Assembly: GCF_002844395.1 (NCBI RefSeq)
Contig: NZ_CP025197.1
Location: 3,286,001-3,350,000 of the forward strand
Direction: 5' to 3'
Length of the DNA stretch: 64,000 nt
Origin: Acetivibrio saccincola
Lineage (GTDB): Bacteria; Bacillota; Clostridia; Acetivibrionales; Acetivibrionaceae
Numbering within the stretch: position 1 is the stretch's first letter; each line of letters opens with the position of its first letter. Of the stretch, positions 55,845 to 64,000 are shown in pieces. The position numbers and the translations under genes were made by a program. The notes beneath the pieces are model-generated. The model did not search any database, was not told where the DNA came from, and saw only the letters and a program-made list of their open reading frames with translations.

Positions 55845-58229
55845 CTATGCAGTATATATTTCTTTTTGTAATTCTTTAATTGCTTCTAAATATTTCTTCT
55901 TTCCGCCAAACCTTTTAACTATTTCAATAGGAGAACCGAACTTCTTAAAATCAGGAACTTTAAGTATTTCTAAGTTCTCTAAATTTTCAATTCCTTCATC
56001 AGCATACTTTTCCAGAAGCGCTTCCAATACTTCCCTCGCACTCTCGCCATACTTTGTAAAATAGTTTCTTTTCTTTACATTATTAGCCCTTTCTCGTCTT
56101 GTGAGAGGAGGCATGTCAAAGGCTATGTGGCAAATCAAATCAAAGGGGTCTAAATCCTTTCCTACCTCATCTTTCAGTTCTTCAAAAAATACTCCTCGTT
56201 CTTCTAATTCCTTTATGATTGCCTCTTTTCTATCTGCTTCATTCCATTTTCTAAGGAATTCATCAAGGGTTTTAAATTCATTTTTTATATTTTTCCTGGT
56301 GTAGGAAACCAGTGATTCAGTTATCAATTTGCCATTTTTATCGTAATAATAAACCCTCTCATGTATTACCTTTACAGGAACATCATCTACATAGTACTTG
56401 GCCGGAGTTTCATTTATATTCCCGCCATCTATAATCTCGGGAGGAATATCACCTTCGTTACCATCTTCAGTATTATAGTCCTCGTCTGGTTTTCCTACTC
56501 CACCTATACCTTCTTCCTCGTCTTCTGTAGGAATGTCTCCTTTCGTAGTCTTAACGCTTACAGGGTCTCCATCGAAGTCTGGGTCTGCGAATAATTTAGT
56601 AACTCCTCTGAAGTCTATAATGGTAAAATATTGCTTTCCATAATCTTCTCTTATTCTTGTACCCCTACCTATGATTTGTTTGAATTCAATCATACTATTG
56701 ATATTAGCATCTAATACAATGAACTGGCAAGTCTGAGCATCTACTCCAGTTGTCATTAGTTTGCTTGTTGTAACCAAAACAGGGTATTTGCTTGCAGGGT
56801 CAATAAAATTATCCAGTTCAGCCTTGCCTTCTTCGTTATCCCCTGTAATTCTCATGACATATTTGGGATTCTCCGCTACTAAATCCGCATTTTCATTGAC
56901 AAGTGCCTGTCTCATTCTTTCGGCATGCTCAATATCTACGCAGAAAAAAATTGTCTTAGCAAACCTGGAATTATTCTTTTTTAAGTAATCAGACACTTTT
57001 TTGGCAACAATCTCTGTCCGGTTTTCAATGACTAAGTTTTTATCAAAATCCTTTATATTATATTCTCTATCCTCAATTTCAAAGCCATACTTGTCCCTTT
57101 TCCCTTTTTCCGGCCTATAACCTTCTACATCTCTATCCAATATTACTCTTATAACCTTGTATGGAGCAAGAAAACCATCTTCGATTCCCTGCTTTAGTGA
57201 GTAGACGTAAATAGGTTCACCAAAGTATTCTATATTTGACACGTCCTTTGTCTCCTTAGGTGTTGCCGTAAGTCCTATTTGGGTGGCGGGAGAAAAGTAT
57301 TCCAAGATTTCCCTCCATGCGGAATCCTCTTTAGCACTTCCCCTATGGCACTCGTCAATAATAACTAAATCAAAAAAGTCTGGTGAGAATTGCTTATATA
57401 CATTTTTAAATTCATTTTCACCTGAAATTCCTTGATATAGTGCCAAATAAATTTCATGGGCTTTATCTATCTTTCTGTTGGTGATTTTCGTCATTTTGTC
57501 GCCGAAATATTTAAAATCATTTGCCATAGCCTGGTCTACCAAAATGTTCCTATCGGCTAAAAATAGAATTCTCTTTTTAGCCCTTGATTTCCAAAGCCTA
57601 TAGATAATTTGGAAGGCTGTATAAGTTTTCCCAGTACCAGTAGCCATAACAAGCAGAATTCGTTTTTGTCCTTTGGCAATTGCCTCTACCGTTCTGTTTA
57701 TGGCAATACGCTGGTAATATCTTGGGGTCTTTCCATCTTGCTCAAAATAATATTCCTGTGTAACAATTGCTTCTTCTTTTTCAGTGATTCCTTTTGCACT
57801 TTTATATCTATTCCACAATTCCTCAGGAGATGGGAACCGGTTAAGAGGTATTTCTCTTTCTTTTTTTCCTTCTTTAATTGTTCTGTCGTGTTCTAAAAAT
57901 GCATCTCCATTACTTGAAAAGGCAAATGGAATATCCAGTATTTCAGCATAATTCAATGCTTGCTGCATGCCAGCCCCTACTGGATGCTTATTATCTTTTG
58001 CTTCTATGATAGCAAGAGGTATATTGGATTTATAATATAGTATATAATCTGCTCTTTTCCTTTCTCCTCTTGTAACCAATTTTTTTCTGACGATAATTCT
58101 TCCGTCGGTAAAGGTAACTTCTTCTCTAATTTGTCTTTCTAAATCCCATCCTGCATTTATTAAAGCGGGGGTTATGTATTTAGAACATATATCCCTTTCA
58201 GATAAATCCTTCTTGTTCACCAATATCAC
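55845..58229 (-). CDS. hsdR: Type I restriction-modification endonuclease/translocase subunit
   Basis: HsdR pumps and cuts unmethylated DNA. The 794-residue protein has an N-terminal PD-(D/E)XK nuclease (ADYILYYKSNIPLAIIEAKDNKH near residue 60-84), then the superfamily 2 helicase motor. Motor motifs are ATGTGKTYTAFQI (Walker A near 195), VIIDECHRGSA (Walker B near 290), GLTATP and a late QIIGRGTRIREDYG. A C-terminal region follows that binds the methylase core (EEF-type DPFDLICHIAFDMPPLTRRER). All catalytic motifs are intact. It is the first gene of the hsdRMS operon. Confidence 0.95.
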   Translation of the reverse strand: MILVNKKDLSERDICSKYITPALINAGWDLERQIREEVTFTDGRIIVRKKLVTRGERKRADYILYYKSNIPLAIIEAKDNKHPVGAGMQQALNYAEILDIPFAFSSNGDAFLEHDRTIKEGKKEREIPLNRFPSPEELWNRYKSAKGITEKEEAIVTQEYYFEQDGKTPRYYQRIAINRTVEAIAKGQKRILLVMATGTGKTYTAFQIIYRLWKSRAKKRILFLADRNILVDQAMANDFKYFGDKMTKITNRKIDKAHEIYLALYQGISGENEFKNVYKQFSPDFFDLVIIDECHRGSAKEDSAWREILEYFSPATQIGLTATPKETKDVSNIEYFGEPIYVYSLKQGIEDGFLAPYKVIRVILDRDVEGYRPEKGKRDKYGFEIEDREYNIKDFDKNLVIENRTEIVAKKVSDYLKKNNSRFAKTIFFCVDIEHAERMRQALVNENADLVAENPKYVMRITGDNEEGKAELDNFIDPASKYPVLVTTSKLMTTGVDAQTCQFIVLDANINSMIEFKQIIGRGTRIREDYGKQYFTIIDFRGVTKLFADPDFDGDPVSVKTTKGDIPTEDEEEGIGGVGKPDEDYNTEDGNEGDIPPEIIDGGNINETPAKYYVDDVPVKVIHERVYYYDKNGKLITESLVSYTRKNIKNEFKTLDEFLRKWNEADRKEAIIKELEERGVFFEELKDEVGKDLDPFDLICHIAFDMPPLTRRERANNVKKRNYFTKYGESAREVLEALLEKYADEGIENLENLEILKVPDFKKFGSPIEIVKRFGGKKKYLEAIKELQKEIYTA

Positions 58230-58288
58230 CCCGGTCCTAATAATTAAATCCTAAACATAGATGCCACACTTATCAATATTTTATCATA

Positions 58289-58298
58289 AGTGTCCAAG
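58289..58298. repeat. AGTGTCCAAG direct repeat right of hsdR
   Basis: It is identical to 53022-53031 on the other side of the hsd operon. It is a candidate recombinase half-site or shared operator, weak on its own because it is only 10 bp. Confidence 0.35.
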
Positions 58299-58379
58299 AA
58301 TTAGCAATTTGAATCAACTTTCGCACATAGTTAATGTGCAGTGAACATTGAAAAATCAATAGTTTTTGGCAATAAAGAA

Positions 58380-58477
58380 GTTCAAGAAACCTCTTATATG
58401 TGATATAATAGAAGTGAATAAAACCCATTAAAATCAACACTTTGGAGGTTCTTGAACATGTCTATTATATCACATAA
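58380..58477 (+). promoter_or_regulatory. Promoter and start-sequestering leader of the IS4-type transposase
   Basis: An extended -10 promoter, TGATATAAT (58401-58409), lies between two arms, GTTCAAGAAACCTC (58380-58393) and GAGGTTCTTGAAC (58445-58457). The right arm covers the ribosome site GGAGG just before ATG 58458. Read-through RNA would hide the ribosome site; RNA from the internal promoter lacks the left arm. The -10 region also complements codons 2-7. Confidence 0.6.
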
Positions 58478-59849
58478 GATGAAAGCAGAAAATAGGTTTT
58501 CTATGACAGTTGATAACTTTTTCAAAAAGTTTTCTGTAGGCTCATTGCTAAAACAGGCAAATGCATATAAAGAAAAGGGTGTCCCTTGTGTCAAAGTTTT
58601 CAAAGTATTATTCAAACTTGTTTTTACAGGTATGAACTTGTTTATGAATTATGAAACCGAAAATTCTGATATACATTTGCAAAGGATGTAGCCTACAGAT
58701 TCCTGAATTCTATGCATATCAACTGGCAGAGATTTCTCTTGTTACTTTCTGCTAAGGTTATAAACCATCATATTGCTCCACTAACAACAGATGAACGAGC
58801 TGATGCATTTGTGATAGACGATTCCTTCTTTAGCAGGACAAGAAGCAAAGCAGTAGAACTCCTATGCTGGGTCAAAGATCATGCTGACGGTAATAAAAAC
58901 AAAAAAAGGCTTTCGTATGCTTACTCTTGGTTGGACAGACGGCAATTCATTTGTTCCTGTAGCCTTTAACCTCTTAAGTTCAGCAAATTCAAAGGTTCGT
59001 ATCAATCCAGCGAGACAATGTATAGATAAAAGAACTGTTGGGTTTAAACGTCGTCAAAATGCCTTGACTACTTCGCCGGAATCTGCTCTTTCAATGCTGA
59101 AACAAGCTATGTCTGTGGGCATTAAGGCAAAATACGTCCTGTTTGACAGTTGGTTCTCCTTTCCGGCTACTATTATCAAGATTTGCAAAATGAATCTTAA
59201 TGTAATAGCCATGTTAAAAGACACGCCAAAGATTTACTACACGTTCAATGGTGAAAAGAAATCATTACGCGAGATATACCGAACTGTCAGGAAACGTAGA
59301 GGAAGGGCAAAATACTTGGCGTCTGTCGCGGTAGAACTGCACGACAAAGAAGATAACCTTGTTCCAGCAAAAATTGTCTTTGTACGTGACCGAAGAAATA
59401 GGAGCAAATGGCTGGCTCTAATTTCAACGGATATGAATCTTCCTGAGTCAGAGATAATCAGGATATATGGAAAACGCTGGGACATCGAGGTGTTCTTTAA
59501 AATGTGCAAGTCATACTTAAAGCTTGCAAAGGAATTCCAAGGCCGTTCGTACGATATGATGGTTGCCCATACTACTATTGTTTTTTCAAGGTACATCATG
59601 TTAGCGGTTGAAAACCGCAATAATACTGATTTGCGTACGATTGGTGCTTTGTTCTACTACTGCTGCGATGAACTTGAGGATATCAAATTTGTTGAAGCAT
59701 TGCAGCTCATAATAGAAGCTTTAAAAGTAACTTTACAGGAAAAACTGTTTTTGTCAAAGGAGACAATTAACGAACTTTTGGGCTACTTTGTCTCTTCTTT
59801 GCCCGATTATATCAAGGCAAAGCTATCAGTTGTTTCCTGCGAAAGTTGA
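58458..59849 (+). pseudogene. IS4-family transposase, frameshifted twice
   Basis: ATG 58458 (GGAGG 10 bases upstream) opens MSIISHKMKAENRFSMTVDNFF. A base is missing near 58675 and another change sits at the A-rich run near 58900; between and after them the protein reads on in other frames. DDE motifs survive: Asp in FVIDDSFFSRTR, Asp in LFDSWFSF, and Glu in the IS4 Y-x2-R-x3-E-x6-K box (IYGKRWDIEVFFKMCK). Without repair it gives three separate pieces, so it is probably inactive. Confidence 0.82.
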
Positions 59850-59850
59850 T

Positions 59851-60184
59851 TAAAATACTTTTATCTTTAACCGGCAGCCTTAGTACAACGGTTATAAACC
59901 GTTTAAGTAATAAATGTTGTAAACTTATTGAATTTATACTTAAAAGTTTTCTATTATCAATATTTTGATTAAAATTTTAAGAGCAGTTAATCTGCTCATT
60001 TTTATTATACAAATTTGAAAGTGTTATGCAATACTTATTTTTCCAAATTTTATTTTGAATCCTACTGGAATTTGAAAATTTGATTATCGCGTTCCTATTT
60101 TAATTTGAAAATATTCACCAATTTGTGGTAAAATTGACCTAAAATAATTTGAAAATATTATCTAATTTAATTTGAAAATTTACA
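59851..60184. repeat. 334-bp transposon end, right inverted copy
   Basis: This is the reverse complement of 43519-43852, with ACA at its outer edge (60182-60184). Only the end is present; no transposition genes accompany it. It cuts the C-terminus of the serine recombinase gene. Confidence 0.9.
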
Positions 60185-61804
60185 TGGTAATGAAGAAAAA
60201 TAGTCTTCTATATTGTCAAACTGTTCTTGTTCCCGACTTTCCTTTAACAGGGCTTCTTTACGTCTTTCTGCTTGTTTGATATTATTTTGCTGTTCCGTTA
60301 TTAGTTGTTGAACTTTTGCAATATCAATTTCTGTGTCATTTATCATTTTCTGAAGCCTTTCATATTTAAAGGTTCCAGAATCCTCTAATAGTTGGCGTTC
60401 AATCAAAGTATCCAACTTTGATACTAACCTAGTTTTATTTTTCTCAAGTATCTTTATTTCATCTTTAATTTTGGCAATCTCCTTATCAAAAAGCATTTGT
60501 TCATCAGTTCCGTATTTCTCGTAAATATATTGCTGATATTCTTTAACTAACATAAATGCTTCTTTAAGTCGCTTAAAAAAATCTTCTTTTATCAGATTAA
60601 ACGCTCGCTCTTCTTGTACTGAATAATAGCCATCGCAGTAGTTCCGACCCGCATTAAAACTATTGCATTTATAATATACTTTTGCTTTACCTCTTTTTCC
60701 ATTGGCCAATTTAGGTGCTGGCTGTAGAGAGGATGTCATTCTTCCGCCACATCCAGGACATCTTAAAATATTTATAAACATTTTTTTATTTGCATCGTCA
60801 AACTGCTGTTTTGTAATCCCACGCATGGCATCTGCTGTATTTTCATTTACTCTAACTTTTCTTCTGCTGCGTAAACGCTCTAATGCTTCAAGAAAAACAT
60901 CTTCCGGAATTATTGCTTGATGGTTTCCTAAAGGCAAATCATAAAAGTTTACATCAAATATAGTTTTCTTTTCCCAAACCCGCACACCTTCTTCTGTTTT
61001 TTTCTTCTGCCTACGTTTTGCCCAAAAAAGTCTCGAACAATATACAGGATTTTCTAAAATTTTTTGAACAGTTGCAGTTGCAAATTGTTTTCCCGCCCTT
61101 GTTTTATAACCATGTAAATTTAAGTATTGGGCTACATTTTTTATACTATACTTTTCTCTAACAAATAAAGTAAAAATCAATTCCACTATAGGTTTTTCTT
61201 CTTCATTTATAATAAGCCTCTTCTTTATATCTTTTTTCTTTGTTTTGCTGTTTTGATTTTCTTGAAAGTTATTTTCTTGCTTTACTGAGAAATACTCATA
61301 TTTGTACCCATAGGGAGGTGGCCCTCCAAAATAATTCCCCGCTTCTACAGATTTGCTCATACCGTCAATTACCCTTTCCCTAAGTTGGTCGATAAATAAT
61401 TCATTGAGCATGCTGTATATACTCACCATAATTTTTGCATTTTGCCCATTTATATCCCCATTGAAAGCGCCATCACAGGTGTAAAGCCTTAAATTATTTT
61501 CCTTCAATAATTTGAAAATCTGAAGTGTATGGCTGATACTTCTACTGATGCGGCTTAAATCATAGCAGCATATACCATCATATTGCCCTCTTTCTAACTT
61601 ATCCAACAGTTCTTTTAATTGGTCTCTCTCTAGTATAGTTGTTCCAGATATTCCAGCATCACAATAGAAATCAATATCTGCATCATTATATCCTTTACTT
61701 TTTAAAAGAAAAATGCATCTCTCTTTTTGCACATCCAAGGAATAAGCATCATCTGCAGCCTGTCGTGCCGATGAAACCCTTGTATATACTGCAATTTTAC
61801 CCAT
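60167..61804 (-). CDS. Large serine recombinase (C-terminus altered by the transposon end)
   Basis: This 545-residue site-specific recombinase is of the phage-integrase/conjugative-transposon type. The N-terminal resolvase domain has the nucleophile Ser in VYTRVSSARQA (Ser10 or Ser11) and GISGTTILERDQLKELL. The recombinase domain follows (PPPYGYKYEYF, VAQYLNLHGYKTRAGKQF). A zinc ribbon is seen at about 350-395 (LRCPGCGGRM and YYKCNSF...NYC), then a coiled coil. The last five residues (CKFSN) come from the transposon end, but the loss is beyond the coiled coil, so activity may remain. It sits inside an ABC ATPase gene, likely its attachment site. Confidence 0.88.
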   Translation of the reverse strand: MGKIAVYTRVSSARQAADDAYSLDVQKERCIFLLKSKGYNDADIDFYCDAGISGTTILERDQLKELLDKLERGQYDGICCYDLSRISRSISHTLQIFKLLKENNLRLYTCDGAFNGDINGQNAKIMVSIYSMLNELFIDQLRERVIDGMSKSVEAGNYFGGPPPYGYKYEYFSVKQENNFQENQNSKTKKKDIKKRLIINEEEKPIVELIFTLFVREKYSIKNVAQYLNLHGYKTRAGKQFATATVQKILENPVYCSRLFWAKRRQKKKTEEGVRVWEKKTIFDVNFYDLPLGNHQAIIPEDVFLEALERLRSRRKVRVNENTADAMRGITKQQFDDANKKMFINILRCPGCGGRMTSSLQPAPKLANGKRGKAKVYYKCNSFNAGRNYCDGYYSVQEERAFNLIKEDFFKRLKEAFMLVKEYQQYIYEKYGTDEQMLFDKEIAKIKDEIKILEKNKTRLVSKLDTLIERQLLEDSGTFKYERLQKMINDTEIDIAKVQQLITEQQNNIKQAERRKEALLKESREQEQFDNIEDYFSSLPCKFSN

Positions 61805-61876
61805 AATAACATGCCTCCTTCCTGCGCTTCTCTTCTGTTCTTAGCATAACACATGAAAAGCACGGATAATTTGGAG

Positions 61877-62400
61877 TCATGTATTCGGTAAATCACGGGT
61901 CACCATTATTAATGTTTTATTATTCTTTTTTGATAAATCAACCAAAAGGTCTAAAACCTCCTTTGACATTTTAGAATCCAGGTTACCTGTAGGCTCATCG
62001 GCAAATACAATATCAGGGTTTGCCACAAAAGCCCTGGCAATGCCCACCCTTTGCTGCTGTCCCCCACTCATCTGGGTAGGTTTGTACTTTTAAATGCTTA
62101 GAAAGCCCTACTGCCTTTAAAATTTCAACGGTCCGTCTGGTTCTCTCTTTTTTGGGTATACCTCTGAATATAAGAGTCAGGGCTACGTTTTCCACAGCAT
62201 TCAGATGATTCACAAGATTATATGATTGAAAAACAAACTCTATGTTCTTTTGCCTGAATTCAGCAGTTTTTTTCATTTAACTTCTCAATGGAAATATTTT
62301 TTATTCTTATACTCCCCGTTGTGGATTTTTCAAGACCGGCAAGAACGTTTAACAGAGTTGACTTTCCGGAACCCGACGTACCAAGGAAACAACAAATTTG
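61877..62400 (-). pseudogene. ABC transporter ATPase pseudogene interrupted by the serine recombinase element
   Basis: This is a LolD/MacB-type ATPase in pieces. Walker A GTSGSGKSTLLNVLAGLEK (62320-62380) is followed by a shift, then the Q loop region FVFQSYNLVNHLNAVENVALTL (frame to 62013). A second shift leads to the signature [15 protein letters not shown], Walker [15 protein letters not shown] and KTLIMVTRD. The reading then leaves the family at DLPNT, right where the recombinase module begins. Its N-terminal 30 or so residues and C-terminal tail are missing. No permease is adjacent. Confidence 0.8.
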
Positions 62401-62517
62401 TTAATAAATTAACATTCTGTTCATAAAATATAATATACTATCCTCCGGCTTATCTATTCCTGATAATAAACCCCGCAATACTCAGCTCTTAAGGTTTTTT
62501 AAATCCTGGCTTATATT

Positions 62518-62570
62518 TTGACATTCCACTTACATTTAATATATAATGTTTGTATTATATTTTCGGAGGG
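62518..62570 (+). promoter_or_regulatory. Sigma-A promoter and ribosome site of ispF
   Basis: TTGACA (62518-62523) and TATAAT (62542-62547) are both perfect consensus and spaced 18 bp. GGAGGG (62565-62570) lies 8 bases before the ATG at 62579, leaving a very short leader. Confidence 0.85.
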
Positions 62571-62578
62571 CTAATGGT

Positions 62579-63049
62579 ATGAGAGTTGGAATCGGGCAGG
62601 ACAGCCATAAATTTGACTTTAACGATAAATCAAAAAAACTTATTCTAGGCGGGGTTGTGTTTGAAAACCACCCACCCTTAGAAGGCAACAGCGATGCAGA
62701 TGTTGTCCTTCATGCCATAACCAATGCCATTTCCGGCGTTACCTGTGTCAACATTCTAGGAAAGATAAGCGATAAACTGTGCCTTGAAAAAGGCATCAAA
62801 GACAGTAAAGTATACCTAGAAGAAGCTTTAAAATACTTAAACGGCAGAAAAATTGTACATGTATCAATTTCCATAGAATGCCTTACACCAAAAATAAGTC
62901 CTAAAATACCTGAAATGAGAAAAAGCATTGCCAATATCCTCTCAATTCCTGAGAACAGCATAGGCATAACTGCGACTACAGGAGAAGGACTTACTGCATT
63001 TGGGCAGGGTAAAGGTATTCAGGCTTTTTGCTGTGTAACTATTGATTAG
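62579..63049 (+). CDS. ispF: 2-C-methyl-D-erythritol 2,4-cyclodiphosphate synthase (divergent)
   Basis: IspF cyclises CDP-methylerythritol phosphate in the non-mevalonate isoprenoid pathway. The 156-residue protein keeps the metal ligands Asp8 and His10 (GQDSH) and His45 (DADVVLHA). It also keeps IPEMRKSIANIL and the C-terminal ATTGEGLTAFGQGKGIQAF block. The usual GDIGxHFPDTD segment is replaced by NILGKISDKLCLEKGI, a marked divergence at the substrate pocket. ATG 62579 has a GGAGGG ribosome site at ideal spacing. Its end overlaps the convergent kinase gene by 11 bases. Confidence 0.88.
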   Translation: MRVGIGQDSHKFDFNDKSKKLILGGVVFENHPPLEGNSDADVVLHAITNAISGVTCVNILGKISDKLCLEKGIKDSKVYLEEALKYLNGRKIVHVSISIECLTPKISPKIPEMRKSIANILSIPENSIGITATTGEGLTAFGQGKGIQAFCCVTID

Positions 63050-63944
63050 CCTGCTTTATTGGGACGGTAATATAGACGGTTGTACCCTTTCCCTCTTCAC
63101 TTTCAATTTCCATTGAGCCTTTAAAATTATTTTTTATTATGTGATAAGATATATAAAGTCCAAGTCCCGTACCCTTTTCCCCTTTTGTGGTTATAATATT
63201 TTTTAAAAGCTTCTTCCTTACATCTTTAGGTATTCCCTTGCCATAGTCGGTAACTTTAAACTTTACAATGTCTTTTTCCTTTTCTATCAATATACCAATT
63301 TCTCCAGCATTATTTTCATAGGAGTCAATTGAATTTGAAATTAAATTATTCATTACCTGGACAAATTCATTTACACTTCCCTGTATCTCAAGGCTTTCCT
63401 CTGTTTTTATGTCTGCATTTAATTTACAGGTAGCTTTTTTTAGCTGGTATCCCATAAGTATTTCTACTTTTTTTATCATATCCTTAATTGTAAAACTTTC
63501 ATCTCCTGAATGCTTCTTCACAGCTGCCTGTTCTTTTACCGTGGCTATAACATCCGATAAATATGAACAGTAGGGCTTTATTTTTAAAATATGCTCCCGC
63601 ATTTCAGCTGCTATCTCCTGGTGATCCTCATCTGTAACCTCTTTGTCCCCTATGGAATTCTCATACTCATCTACCAGGCTCTTTAACTCTTCTAAGCTTC
63701 CCGATATGGACATTACAGGAGTTTTTAAATTGTGGATTATACCTGCGGTAATTTCTCCTAACCGGGCAAGTCTTTCTCTTTCAATAATTGTGTTGTTTCT
63801 TAGCTTACATATTTTTATTATTTGAATAACTGAGACGGCAATTACAGCTCCCAGAATAATAAAAACTATAGGCATTAGCATCTTGCTGCTGAAAAAACCT
63901 TGGGCTTTCAAAGCATCCGTTGGTTCTATTTGCAGAAAAATCAT
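63039..63944 (-). CDS. Sensor histidine kinase
   Basis: This membrane-anchored kinase autophosphorylates on His and passes phosphate to a response regulator not present in the window. From the start at 63944 (GGAGG 6 bases upstream) it has about 301 residues. It shows one membrane helix (about 22-45, MLMPIVFIILGAVIAVSVIQII), the H box GEITAGIIHNLKTPVMSISG, an N box NNLISNSIDSYEN, and G boxes DYGKGIPKDV and GTGLGLYISYHI. Only a short N-terminal segment lies outside the membrane, so there is no obvious extracellular sensor domain. A longer upstream reading is possible but lacks a ribosome site. Confidence 0.9.
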   Translation of the reverse strand: MIFLQIEPTDALKAQGFFSSKMLMPIVFIILGAVIAVSVIQIIKICKLRNNTIIERERLARLGEITAGIIHNLKTPVMSISGSLEELKSLVDEYENSIGDKEVTDEDHQEIAAEMREHILKIKPYCSYLSDVIATVKEQAAVKKHSGDESFTIKDMIKKVEILMGYQLKKATCKLNADIKTEESLEIQGSVNEFVQVMNNLISNSIDSYENNAGEIGILIEKEKDIVKFKVTDYGKGIPKDVRKKLLKNIITTKGEKGTGLGLYISYHIIKNNFKGSMEIESEEGKGTTVYITVPIKQANQ

Positions 63945-64000
63945 ATTTATCCTCCAGATTATAGTGTATACCGCTGGCAAAAACAAAAATCCTCTAAACT

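Larger units (their letters stand above)
58312..59851 (+). mobile_element. IS4-family insertion sequence (defective)
   Basis: The element is about 1540 bp, with 14-bp terminal repeats AATCAACTTTCGCA (58312-58325) and its exact complement at 59838-59851. It carries one transposase gene, now frameshifted. No target duplication is visible. The right end directly joins the inner edge of the 334-bp transposon-end copy, so it has probably been inserted into, or fused with, that remnant after a deletion. Confidence 0.75.

Noticed and set aside
43519-60184. One simple 16.7-kb transposon with target duplication
   Set aside because: The outer 5-mers GTTAT and TGGTA differ, and a separate right end of the left element is visible at 46210.

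Overview
The window is AT-rich DNA from a low-GC Gram-positive anaerobe. A dockerin-bearing GH10 xylanase beside a SigI/RsgI pair with PA14 sensor domains, several SLH-domain surface proteins and clostridial housekeeping genes point to a cellulosome-forming clostridium of the Acetivibrio (Clostridium) thermocellum group. This placement is inferred from gene content, not from a marker gene.

Layout. 1-7.8 kb: folP, a Ppx/GppA-HD phosphatase, then xylanase, rsgI and sigI, a likely polysaccharide-sensing and response unit. 7.99-17.85 kb: a probable composite transposon. Two same-orientation ISLre2-type copies enclose a peptide-binding lipoprotein, a PgeF-type enzyme and a transglutaminase-like surface protein, and a 9-bp direct repeat lies only at the outer edges. 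18.2-22.3 kb: a broken hypothetical gene, folE, a small membrane protein, a LexA-like repressor lacking the self-cleavage residues, and a LeuB-type dehydrogenase. 22.7-24.6 kb: a single-chain SigI/RsgI_N fusion facing a degenerate MreB-like gene. 24.7-33.5 kb: a giant SLH/TSP-C/RHS surface protein split by three frameshifts, and an SLH-VWA paralogue. 33.8-40.8 kb: AraC regulator, UPF0316 protein, alpha/beta hydrolase, and a flagellar cluster (flgN, fliS, fliD, flaG and an unknown coiled protein).

41-62.4 kb is an accessory island. It holds an Hcp/TssD-like protein fused to a C-terminal toxin-like domain with a probable immunity gene, a decayed group II intron, and a decayed Mu/Tn7-type transposon with iterated ends. 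Next come a PD-(D/E)XK (DUF6602-like) plus HEPN-like gene pair, a third ISLre2 copy, a phage II/X-type replication gene with a tyrosine recombinase, and a complete type I restriction-modification operon (hsdR-hsdM-hsdS). It ends with a broken IS4 element, an inverted 334-bp copy of the transposon end, a large serine recombinase and an ABC ATPase pseudogene. Core DNA resumes with ispF and a sensor kinase.

Many genes are broken by 1-2 nt shifts, often next to homopolymer runs. Some could be sequencing errors rather than true decay. No rRNA, tRNA or CRISPR array was seen.
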